NCBI RefSeq assembly: GCF_019059575.1
Contig: NW_024882034.1
Span: forward strand, 372,001 to 436,000
Direction of reading: 5' to 3'
Length of the DNA stretch: 64,000 nt
Source of the DNA: Amphibalanus amphitrite
Lineage: Eukaryota; Arthropoda; Thecostraca; Balanomorpha; Balanidae
The notes under the pieces were generated by a model. That model saw nothing but the letters and a program-made list of their open reading frames with translations. It made no database searches and had not been told where the DNA came from. The position numbers and the translations under genes are program-made. Each line of letters opens with the position of its first letter. Position 1 is the first letter of the stretch. Positions 10,901 to 42,507 of the stretch are shown piece after piece.

Positions 10901-13900
10901 ACACGGCGCTGGCTGCAAGAATAATGCTGCGTCCGCGGGGAGTGCCGTGCAAATATCACGCACTTTTACAACAAATGGAGGACGGCTATCACATTTCGCT
11001 TCCTTTCAGCACATCAAAAACGTTATATTCACAAATGTGTAAACACATTTTACTGTGCCAGTGACTCTCATCCTCCTCTCCATTGCGGATCTGAGGTGAC
11101 ATGCAGGAGGTCCGAAGAAATGATGAGATGAAGAAATGGATCGAGATGACGTGAGAAGAGATTTAGCAATCAGGCTAAGGGTAGGAGCCCAGTCAATTGT
11201 TCTTCAGTATCTTCTTCTATCTTCAATGCCAGGTTCAATATTAATTGCTCAATGTATGCATGTCTCATAAGCGCATGGGAATGGAAAAGCCCCTGGAAAC
11301 GGTGAAGGAGGCATACACTTACGTCAGTTAGGAGTCGAAGGCTCTAACAACTTCGATGCCACATCGCATTGATATAGGATGAGTTGTTTGTGAAAATTTG
11401 AAAACAAACTTGAATAGACGGCTGTGTTTTGTCAGTCGATGTTAGCGATGTCACATTAAGTAGCGAGTTTTAATGTTGAATGATGCGGACGGAGTTTGTT
11501 AGAATGTTTGGCTGGTAGACTGCAGGGGGCTGACGGGGACGTCGTGTGCCAGAGGAAATTGAAGGACTGTGACTGGGTATACAGTTAGGCTGAGGGACTG
11601 GCGTTGGAAGAAGGTTACAAGGAGAGGATGGGGATTGCCCGATGCGAGCAGTGGCCAGGCTGAGATAAAGGAAGAACTTACAAACGTTATAAACGCTCGC
11701 TTTGACGAATAACTATGAAGTTGACTGAGCCAATTGACGTATCGGACCAGCAGTCAATCGTGTGTTGTTTTGTAGAGACTGATCGCAAGTAAAAATACCC
11801 ACACTTCCCTCGCCAATGTTGGATGTCTTCGACTGTCCTTTAGCCATTTGGATTATCAAATAAAGCTTGTCTGCGGGCGGCTCCAGCTCGGGTTCCCCAG
11901 CGGCCCGAAGCCTGGTTCTGGTTAGTACAGCAGAAATCAGCCCAGTCAGGGTACCAGTAAACAGCGCCATTAGGCCGCCGTTAAGCGCAACTTGGCACCG
12001 TTTCGGTCGGCCAGCTGCCGGAAAGCAGCTGCTGCGCTGGCAGCGCTCTTGCCGTCAACGCGCCATTAACGTCACCGACACGACGCTCTGCGACAAACGC
12101 GGCGCGCTTCCGAGCCGCGCGAAACCAGCTGATTTTGGCGAGCGCTGCCGGACTTTTGATCCTGAGCCATCAAAAGTGCTGACAGTCTGTGGGACTCAGT
12201 GGGAGGGGAACTTTTGGAGCGTGAAGCCGGCCACTGGCGTCACTGGGGTGGGGGTCGCTCCGCCTGGCGCGGCGGCAGACGGCAACACCCGCATTGTTGT
12301 CTCCGATGAATAGACTGCTCGCGCCGGCCATTTATCAAATTAGCAGCGACAACTTCATGTTGCTGATAATGCAAGAAAAATGTCTTCTATCATCCACGGC
12401 TGTGCCTCTTTCAAGCCTTTTCGCACGAAAGCTAAGGAGTCGCACACAATGCTCACCACCTGAAAATATGACGCGAAGAAATGGTCAATTTCAAACCGTG
12501 AATAAGACTAGAACTTTGGCCTATCTACTTTGCCAACTGCGCGCCTTCCTTATTGCCACGAACACATTCTGAAGCAAAATTGGAAACGCCTTTTCCATGT
12601 TAAGTGCCTGGTGCTCCGGCGGGCTGGGCCAGTGCCGTCTGTCCCAAGCCGACTGTGGCGGGGTGGCGTTGGGGGCAGACAGACGGGGAGGGGAGAGGGG
12701 GCGGGTTTCGTGATGGGACCGGAGGCGTGACTGAGGTGCCATCGCCACTAGCAAAGGACGCCTGTCGACAGTCGGCCCGACAGCTGCCGTGTCCGCCACG
12801 ACCCGTGGTCGATACAGAAATGGACTCAGGTCGGCCAAGGGTTCTGTGGGTCGGCCGGGCCGGGGCAAGCCAGCGCCACTGGGAGCCGGACTGCCACTCG
12901 ATCTCCGTCGTTCCAGTAGATGCCAATCCACCTGCTTCTCCCCAAACGTGTATGTCAAAGTTCGACCTCTGATCTGGTCAAACGGGCGGGACAGAGAGGG
13001 ACACGATGAACATTCTGAATGCCTGATGATGTCTACTCCAGTGACACTGGCCTTGTATACTATTCAAGTGTCCACAACACATCAAGATGCACACGTGGAG
13101 CGCCTTGAACTTAGAATCCAGATTAATGCATTCATTCGCCTAAAAGCAGAACAGCCAATCTTGTCTAAAACAGCATACACAGAGGTCAGACTGTGTCTAT
13201 GGACCATCAAACGATTAAAGGATGACGCGTTGGCATATTTGAAGAGATCATCTAATACTCAAGAAAGCATTTCGTTCGTTTGCTAATGTTTCCGGCCAAA
13301 TCCAATATTCCTCGGGGCTGCCTGTGTCAGCATAAAGCCGCCGAACATTGGACTTTCAGTCCGTGATTTTAGTTTCGCGTAGCTTAAGCCAATAACCCTG
13401 CAGCGTTGGAGCCTTCACTGTCACTTCCGCATTGGATCCCACGCTGAGCCGATTTTATAACGATGGACATCACTATGAACACTCTGAAAGTGGCGGTTCA
13501 GTGACGAATAGCGGCAACTAAACCTTGCGCTGTTATTTCTGATCTTTCTAGAACAACAGCATAAGTGAATGTTTTTCTATCCCAGTTATTTTAGTTCGTA
13601 AAGTGGAGACCTTTTCACGTGCATGCGTGCACACTGCACTTGAAACGTGCCTCCGCCACATTACTCTGTCGTCACCATCGATTTGCCTGGTTCTCTGGAT
13701 TTCTCTGAGCAGCATTCAATCAACCTCGTTTTGGTCGAACTACACCAGACAGTGCCTCAGAACAGTCAGAAGCTTAACACGTTCATTCAACTTTTATAAG
13801 ATGGCTACTTAGTGAATTAAGACCGATGTTTTTTTTCATTGCTCTGCTCGATCGCATCATGTTCGTGGATACTGGAAGTGGATAGGCTGTGCCGCTATCA

Positions 13901-14550
13901 CACTACTATAGTCAAGCGGCACAGTCTACCAATAGCGGCGGCTGCTGCCAGTGCAGTGCTGAACTATAGGTAGCTGGTAGCCACTAGCCAGCCGTGAACA
14001 AAAGAGTTGCAGACTTGCATTTTTAAAACCCGACTGTGAACAAGTGATGAACAAGTAACCATATAATATTGCCACCATATCTATATAGGTATATAGTGGA
14101 CTATGACTAGTGCCATATAATATTGACATGTCACATGAGGTTAGTATGTGCTATAAACGGCCCGGATCCGCTGTCGGCATGACCTTTTATCTTCCTTCGG
14201 CTGTTGCAGGTAATGTAGATAATTCACCATGGCTGTTCTTTGTGGCAAGTTGTTCCCTCCGGTTAACAGGCGCCCCATGAGAAATTCAGCGACGGCTGGC
14301 TTTTTCCTCTGAGACAACCGCAGCAATCAACAGCTTGACCGGAGCATTATGGGCTGACTGGATGCGGTCGTTAGCCTTCGCTTTGGCAGTTACCGTGACC
14401 TTTAACGGGTTTGCTCCCAGCTCCCCCCGGTCTCGTCAGTACCCAGAGGTGATGCCTTCTGTGGTACGGCAGAGCCATGAAAGGCCAGAGCACAGACACT
14501 GCGATCACAATACGGAAAAACAGGGAGGTACTGCCGTAGGTCATAACTAC
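7947..14550. other. Noncoding stretch, no gene recognised
   Basis: No reading frame here has a recognisable domain or convincing splice signals. GC-rich patches at 10.07-10.40, 11.88-12.30 and 12.60-12.95 kb give overlapping arginine- and proline-rich frames on both strands, which is a composition effect. Promoter or CpG-rich function is possible but not shown. Confidence 0.5.
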
Positions 14551-14556
14551 TTTATT
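14551..14556 (-). promoter_or_regulatory. Candidate polyadenylation signal for the dpr-family gene
   Basis: AATAAA on the minus strand about 1.16 kb past the stop codon at 15719. It is a hexamer only, with no transcript evidence. Confidence 0.25.
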
Positions 14557-15718
14557 CAGTCACCAAATACTGGCTGACGTACAACGAAACTAGCAAAATG
14601 CAGGTTTGAGACCTTGGAGAGCATTTCTGAAGAACATTTTCATCACCAACAGCAGTTACATCACATTACAATCAGCATTGTCGTCGGTATCAATTGTTGT
14701 AGATCCCCACCATTTTAGGTAATCATTTACATTTTCCTTTCCCCGCAGACCACATGCACACACTTAACTTTCAGTAGCAACAACGGGCCGATAATTTTTC
14801 GTAACATCTCGACAGAACTCGTAGAGATTAAGCACAGATCCAAAACGCAGTCGTCTGGTAACGCCTTGGGACCATCCAGAGGGCCCAAGTACCGACGCCC
14901 TTTTCCCTCATCCACCCAACCACCCCATCCTCTGTCCTTTTCTTGCACTGCCCGTCACAACAGTCACCGCCTCGAACACATGACAGCAGCCCTCCGTCAT
15001 CCCATACGATACGAGCCGTCCTTTCATAAATAATTTGGACACATCACTTTCAACAGTAAGCCAAACGATATCTCACATCGCACACGTTCTTGCATATAGC
15101 ACATCGTCACATTACTGTCCATTTCATAAAGCATACATTTACTTCACATGTAGCACCACAAACCCAATCATTCACATCAGACATCTTCTTCAGCTGAACT
15201 GCGGCAAGCGAACCGCTCCAGCGGCAGCGCTGCGTCACCAATCCTGGAGACGGCTGTCTTGACCCAGCGGCCAGAGCTGCTGCCAGTCCTGTGGGCCGCT
15301 TCGCCGTCACAGAGCTGATTGCGCGTTCTCAACCCCGAATAATGCGCTACAGAGATGAACAGCGTTCACGGCCCGTGCAAGAGCTGAGATCGTTTGTCAT
15401 TCATTTGGTCCGAACAAACATGCCCTGAAGCATTCAACGATCAGAAAGCATTTGCCCAAGCCCCGGCTGTCCACCGACTGACACTGAGACCGTCTCGCAT
15501 CTCCGACTCTCCCGAAAAGGAACAGTCTGATGAATGGGAAGATGCTCTGACTCTCCAGTGACAGTATTACAAACAGAGCATCACAGTCTCCAGGCCATGG
15601 ACCAGAGTCCCTTAGGCCACAGCCCAGCTCTGGCGAGCTGAAGTGCCGAACACTCCCCGCACTGTTCCGACGAGCTTCATGCGCCATCTGGCGGTGCCGG
15701 GCGGCCATCTTGCTGTCA

Positions 15719-36520
<20,802 letters not shown>

Positions 36521-36840
36521 CCTAGACGTCCGTCGGCTTCATCTGGAACCAGGCCGCGCCTTCTCGGCGCCACACACCGTCACCAGGTCCGCTCCCGGGA
36601 GAACACCAGCCGGCGATAGAGGCGCGCCAGTGGCGCCACAAACGTCACTGCACTGCGCCGCGCTCGTCACCCAGGCGTCAGTCGGATTCGCCGCGGCACG
36701 TCAGCGGTGCGCCAGGTTCGTCCCCGAGGCAGTATCGACGCAATTGGTAATCCCCTCTCTGACGTGGCGGCTCGATCTTGTGAGCCGAGCGGTCCGGTGG
36801 GCGCTCGACGGGCGCTGTAACGGGAGATGAAGTGTCTTAG
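36521..36840 (-). promoter_or_regulatory. GC-rich sequence upstream of the dpr start: candidate 5' UTR and promoter
   Basis: GC-rich interval just upstream of the signal-peptide ATG, bounded by AT-richer DNA. No TATA box or defined initiator was identified, so the call rests on position and composition. Confidence 0.35.
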
Positions 36841-37108
36841 TTAGCTGTGTTGCTTAAATTGGGCGACCATATACCTGTGGCGTGGCCGCGACGCCCAAAT
36901 GAAGGGGCGGAATAAAGAGCTCCGTGAAATTACACCGGGGAGGTGGGGGCCCGGCGGGAGTCGTCCTATAGTCGGTCCTCGCCGAAAGACGCAAACGAGA
37001 CAGTAGACACATAGACAGAGGGATCGCTGAAAGATCAAAGGTAGATTTTGAATGTCTCCAAAATGTCTGCGTACTGCAATGGAGGCCTCAGAGACAAGAT
37101 ATGCATTA

Positions 37109-39335
37109 TTAGGGGGGTCCGAAATGTATTTAAGTTGTCCGAAACCACGGGAACCGGGGTTTTCCCATAGGTCCTTTCAATACGTTTCCAAAATGGTGCG
37201 GCAATCGAAATTTTAAAGAACTTTCACCTTGCCTCAAATCGATTGAAAGTTTCTCAAATTTAGCCAATTTAGTACTTCATGAACTTTCGCTTTTAACATA
37301 CGTCCCACAGTTTAATGCGCAATTGATTGGGCCGGTGATCTTGTTTTCAAGGAAAAATAGCTGCACAAATCACAAAATATATTATCATGCATGCCAAGAG
37401 TCAAATGATGAAATCACATCATGACTAAATACCATGTGGATTACAATAAATCACTTAAAATATCGCGTATCAAGATCCCCAGAACAGGAATCGTTTTGGT
37501 CTTTATTTGTCCAAATGCGCCATATGCATCGAGAACATCTACCTCGCCTGACCTGAGTTGAAAATATCTAGGCAAGGCTATGATTTGAGCCGCGATCTGT
37601 TGCGAGTGCAGGCGCCCCCCCCCCCCATTGCGGGTAATTACATGCATGTCATGACCCCTCAAGGTTGGCGAGTGGCGCTTCTCACATTTCTTAATCCTCA
37701 CAACAGCAGCTGCTGTGCACTTATGCCTGGAGGGAGGGGGGATGAGACATGGCCCTCATGCATTGCCCGCAAAACACTGTGTCAACCATTGTGTCAATTT
37801 CACAGCACTGTGTCATCTCGCCTTCAGGTGATGGCGCCATGTCTACCGCAAGACAAACAAGAGCTGGGGCATCCAAGCCTCTAGTTGGCCAGCCGAGTGA
37901 GGCCGTTGCTGACCAGTGGGCCGTTGCCTTCCTGGCTGATGATGATACCAGCGGGCTGCTGGCCTTCACCGGAAGGCCGCGACTATTTATATACACTGTG
38001 GCCGCGACTGCCGACCAGGGGGCAGGTCCTCAGCCTCTACCTCCACATGAGGCAGGTCAAGGGACAATGGTTTCCAGTCAGCGAGATCGCTGACATCGTC
38101 CTGACCGAAGTATGCAAATACTGGACAATGGGGAACATCCCGATCGGGGCCAAGAACAAAACGAAGGAGAAGACGTTGGCCCTGATCGACGAGTACCGTA
38201 ACCTGGGCAGTGCCCAGGTTACCAGTACCAGTGCAGTGCCCAGGTTACGGTACCAGTGCCCAGGTTACGGTACTCGTCGATCAGGGCCAACGTCTTCTCC
38301 TTCGTTTTGTTCTTGGCCCCGATCGGGATGTTCCCCATTGTCCAGTATTTGCATACTTCGGTCAGGACGATGTCAGCGATCTCGCTGACTGGAAACCATT
38401 GTCCCTTGACCTGCCTGATGTAGAGGTAGAGGCTGAGGACCTGCCCCCTGGTCGGCAGTCGCGGCCTTCCGGTGAAGGCCAGCAGCCCGCTGGTATCATC
38501 ATCAGCCAGGAAGGCAACGGCCCACTGGTCAGCAACGGCCTCACTCGGCTGGCCAACTAGAGGCTTGGATGCCCCAGCTCTTGTTTGTCTTGCGGTAGAC
38601 ATGGCGCCATCACCTGAAGGCGAGATGACACAGTGCTGTGAAATTGACACAATGGTTGACACAGTGTTTTGCGGGCAATGCATGAGGGCCATGTCTCATC
38701 CCCCCTCCCTCCAGGCATAAGTGCACAGCAGCTGCTGTTGTGAGGATTAAGAAATGTGAGAAGCGCCACTCGCCAACCTTGAGGGGTCATGACATGCATG
38801 TATTTACCCGCAATGGGGGGGGGGGGGGGCGTCTGCACTCGCAACAGACCGCGGCTCAAATCATAGGCTTACCTAGATATTTTCAACTCAGTTCAGGCGA
38901 GGTGGAAGTTCTCGATGCATATGGCGCATTTGGACAAATAAAGACCAAAACGATTCCTATTCTGGGGATCTTGATACGCGATATTTTAAGTGATTTATTG
39001 CAATCCACATGGTATTTAGTCATGATGTGATTTCATCATTTGGCTCTTGGCATGCATGATAATATATTTTGTGATTTGTGCAGCTATTTTTCCTTGAAAA
39101 CAAGATCACCGGCCCAATCAATTGCGCATTAAACTGTGGGACGTATGTTAAAAGCGAAAGTTCATGAAGTACTAAATTGGCTAAATTTGAGAAACTTTCA
39201 ATCGATTTGAGGCAAGGTGAAAGTTCTTTAAAATTTCGATTGCCGCACCATTTTGGAAACGTATTGAAAGGACCTATGGGAAAAACCCGGTTCCCGTGGT
39301 TTCGGACAACTTTAATACATTTCGGACCCCCCTAA
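37109..39335. mobile_element. Foldback element, 2227 bp, arms of about 1.1 kb
   Basis: The sequence from 37109 to about 38220 reappears inverted from about 38225 to 39335 with few differences. Ends are TTAGGGGGGTCC / GGACCCCCCTAA, flanked by the 7-bp direct repeat TGCATTA (37102-37108 and 39336-39342). The centre holds several copies of CCCAGGTTACGGTAC-type sequence. The left arm has an extra segment of about 26 bp near 37980-38010. Insertion as a transposon is inferred from the target duplication. Confidence 0.88.
38219..38692 (-). CDS. Unrecognised 157-codon frame in the right foldback arm
   Basis: This minus-strand frame is the more intact of two inverted copies; the left-arm copy is broken by the extra segment near 37.99 kb. 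The C-terminal half looks protein-like, with KGQWFPVSEIADIVL, VCKYWTMGNIPIGAKNKT and LALIDEYRNLG, then runs into the central repeats. I recognise no family. It may be an exon fragment of a captured gene or former transposon protein, or a chance frame. Confidence 0.3.
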   Translation of the reverse strand: MALMHCPQNTVSTIVSISQHCVISPSGDGAMSTARQTRAGASKPLVGQPSEAVADQWAVAFLADDDTSGLLAFTGRPRLPTRGQVLSLYLYIRQVKGQWFPVSEIADIVLTEVCKYWTMGNIPIGAKNKTKEKTLALIDEYRNLGTGTVTWALHWYW

Positions 39336-39699
39336 TGCATTATACAGGACTAGGCATATCTCTGCACAGTGCGTACTTTGCAGCTAACGCGGGAGTAGCG
39401 AATCGTGTAACAATGCAAGAAAGTTACACGATTCGTCTTCCACATTTCTTTGGGAGTCACCTTGCACTTTACTGCCGAAATAGGTATATGCTGCGGCACA
39501 GAGGTCTATGTATGGCTGCGATAAACATTGCATGATTCCACATTCAAGCTTCTGTAGAAACGCCAGTCACTGCGTCTGTAGGAGAGCTGATACCAATATA
39601 ATCTAGCACTGGCTTCAAATTAAAGATGTGTGGTCTAGATGCATTTTTTAAAGCATGTTTTATATGACTACGCCATCATAGAAGTCATTAGATAAAACC

Positions 39700-40050
39700 T
39701 CGTTACGGAGCGAGCGAAGCGAGCGTAGTCTTTCCTTAGATTAACGGAAATTTCTGAGTATGAGCGGCCGGCCGGCCGTGCGGACGCTTTTGCGAGGCTT
39801 ATATCTCAGCAACCACTTGACCGATTTACATGCGGTAAATTTTGTAGGGTAGCTTCATTCCTTCTACCAAGTATTGGACTATTCCCGATGCATGTGGGTG
39901 ACCCCTTATGCACGTGCCACGTGCAAAACGAAGAGGTGTCAGTTTTGTAATTGTTGCAATATCTCGGTAACTACTTGGCCGATTGCGCTGAAACTTGGCA
40001 TGTAGGTAGGCACCCACTAGGCACTGCATATCCATGTGCCAGAGTGGGTT
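39700..40050. repeat. Inverted-orientation copy of the CACGTG-rich repeat family
   Basis: Shares GAGCGAGCGAAGCGAGCG, the GGCCGGCCGGCC stretch, ATATCTCAGCAACCACTTG and GCACGTGCCACGTGC with 18.27-19.11 kb, in the opposite orientation. It ends about 90 bp before the ISL2EU transposase start. Confidence 0.7.
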
Positions 40051-40135
40051 ATTAATTAGATATACCTACTGTGTTTCTCAGACCTCAGGTCAGCTATCAC
40101 AAGACGCACGCTTGTTTTAAGCTTTGAACATCGAG

Positions 40136-41977
40136 ATGGTGAATTGCTGTGTCCCAGGCTGTACGAACCGGTCAGGGGACAAAAACAAATATGCGTTCTA
40201 CAGGTTTCCCAGCAACAAACTGATCCGTCAACGCTACATTCGTGCGATAAGGTTAGTAAGAATTTTGAGAATCAGCATATTTTACATGTCAAGCTTTCAT
40301 AAATCCCATCATAAATCTTTTCCATAAATCGTGCAAGGGAAATATGGCATCTTACCTTTTAATAAAAACATCAAATTATTGTTAACTATTTCTATAAAAG
40401 CTATAGAGTATATAATATCAGATAATGATAAATATTTATTTTTGGCATCATTACGGAATGATTCACAAGGTTAACTCAGAGCCTTGATCGTCAATCACTT
40501 GTGCATGGTGCGTAGGTACTCCATAAATAGCAGTAACAGTAGTCATAGCACAAATATATTTACCAAGTCTGTTGTATGTTTTGGATATGAACATTGAAAC
40601 ATTTACATTTTGTAACATTCAAATTGAAAATTATTAATAAACTGGCAAGCTTCATTTCAGAAACAATCGCATGAACCTGTTTTTGTGGATATTTTCTACT
40701 TGAAGGGCTTGTAACTTGCGTCATCCTAATCATGCATGCCTAATCTAAATCATCATGTAATCCCTTTTTTCTGTTGCAGGAGGGAGAACTTCACCCCTAC
40801 CGAACACACAAGGATCTGTTCGTGGCACTTCCCTAATGGCAAAAAAGCAGGTCCAGTGAGGTTTCCATGGAATGAAGGGAAGCGGATCAACTTGCCTGAT
40901 GATACCAGACCCCATCACTCTTCTCCTGGAAACAGAAGACAAGATGCAGCTGTGGAAATGGAAGATGCTGTCCTTGGACCACCTGTGCATAGTGAGGCCA
41001 TGTTGTCTGCCGAGAACGAGCTTCTCAAACAGCATATCAAACGACTTGAAACTGCAGCAGCTTATCAGCAGCAGAGGTTCTGCTACAACCAGATTAGCCA
41101 TAGCGAACAGCTAGTAACTTACTATACTAGTTTGAGCAGAGCAATGTTTGAAACTCTAGTCACATATGTGAGCATGTGTGATTTTACATACCACACCTTC
41201 AAGGTCACAACGATGACATTAGAGGACCAAATTCTCCTGGTGTTGATGAAACTGCGACACAACTTTGGGCACACAGATCTAAGCGTGAGATTTAACAAGA
41301 GTGTAGCCACCGTTACAAATGTCTTCAGGACATTTGTGTCCATCTTCGCTGAGGCTCTGTTCAAGCCTATTTTTGGGAAGGGTATGCCTAGTAGAGAAAA
41401 GAATTCTCAATCTATGCCAGCATCGTTCAGGAAGTTCAGGCACTGCAGGACGACACTTGATTGCACAGAAATTAGGATTCAGCGACCTGATAGCTGTGAG
41501 GGCCGCTCAAGCACCTACAGTGCTTACAAAGCTGCCAACACCTTCAAGGTCATGGTTGGGGTGGCACCCAATGGCACTGTGAACTTTGTCAGTGACGTTT
41601 ACGGCGGCAATGCCTCTGACAAGCTCATCGTGGAGACTAGCGGCCTGTTGGAGCAGCTAACCACAGGCGACCTCATCCTGGCTGACAAAGGTTTTCCTAT
41701 CAAGGACATTGTACCTGATGGCGTCACCGTCAACACACCTGCGTATCTATTTCAGCCTCAGTTCACCAAGCAAGAGGTGATGCACAACAGGGAAGTTGCC
41801 GAAGCCCGCGTGCACGTTGAGCGCGCGATTCAGCGGCTGAAGTATTACACCATTTTAGATGGCATACCCCACCAGTATAGGAATATGATAGACAATATAG
41901 TTCGTGTCTGTGCCTTCCTCACCACCGCCCAGAGCCCTATCATAAGCCACGAGAAACTTAGCAACATGTCCTCTTGA
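40136..41977 (+). CDS. THAP-domain DDE_Tnp_4 transposase (ISL2EU type), two exons, 437 aa
   Basis: Seen: exon 40136-40251 ends at GTTAGT; exon 40780-41977 follows TTGCAG. Phase 2 joins them into 438 codons including the stop. The intron interrupts the THAP finger, whose parts are MVNCCVPGC, FYRFPSNK and CSWHF. A charged helix follows at about residues 125-145 (ENELLKQHIKRLET). The catalytic region has LDCTEIRIQRP (first Asp), a second-Asp candidate around VSDVYGGNASD or LILADKGF, and VHVERAIQRLKYY (Glu). Known: DDE_Tnp_4 enzymes include PIF/Harbinger and ISL2EU transposases. AATAAA lies at 42259-42264. There is no frame damage, so recent activity is plausible. Confidence 0.93.
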
Positions 41978-42258
41978 GCCGGGTAGCAAACTGCGCGTTA
42001 TTAGTGGTATCACCCTGTTAGATGCAACGTTTGCGTAGTTATCAATTGAAGTAAGTCAATAGCATTGTCTGTGTTTTTCTCACCAACGCCCGGAGTACTA
42101 TCGCGGGAAACTGTGCATTTTGTCCTAAACTGGTTTGCGAACTGTTTGATATGTCTTCACTGTCTGATGAAACACTTCTTGAGTTATAGCTGTCATGGAA
42201 GTATGATAATCTGGAAATTGTTTCAGCTGTGCGCTGTGGTACGCGACATTTACTTGTC

Positions 42259-42290
42259 AATAAAACTGTCCACAAACATGTATGTTTATT
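42259..42290. terminator. Overlapping convergent polyadenylation signals
   Basis: AATAAA on the plus strand at 42259-42264 serves the transposase. AATAAA on the minus strand at 42290-42285 would serve the nuclease. Transcripts ending there would overlap at their 3' ends. Confidence 0.55.
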
Positions 42291-42299
42291 ATTTGCATT

Positions 42300-42465
42300 A
42301 TTTACACACAGTTTGACGTTTGAAAGTGAAACACGACAACCAGCCTGGCGCGCACCTGTACAGTGACACACATTTACTTACGCACCTGTACATTACACAC
42401 AGTTTGACGTTTGAAAGTGAAACACGACAACCAGCCTGGCGCGCACCTGTACACATTACATCACA
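42300..42465 (+). repeat. Direct repeat of about 90-bp period between the two ISL2EU genes
   Basis: A block of about 57 bp starting ACACAGTTTGACGTTTGAAA and ending GCGCGCACCTGTACA occurs twice, near 42304 and 42396, with a short CACCTGTACA-containing spacer. Confidence 0.9.
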
Positions 42466-42507
42466 GTGGCAAATCTCATATCGCCCAGCAGGCATGAGCC
42501 CTGCGGG

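Noticed and set aside
12521..12972. Overlapping GC-rich frames on both strands
   Set aside because: No domain, no splice sites and mutual antisense overlap.
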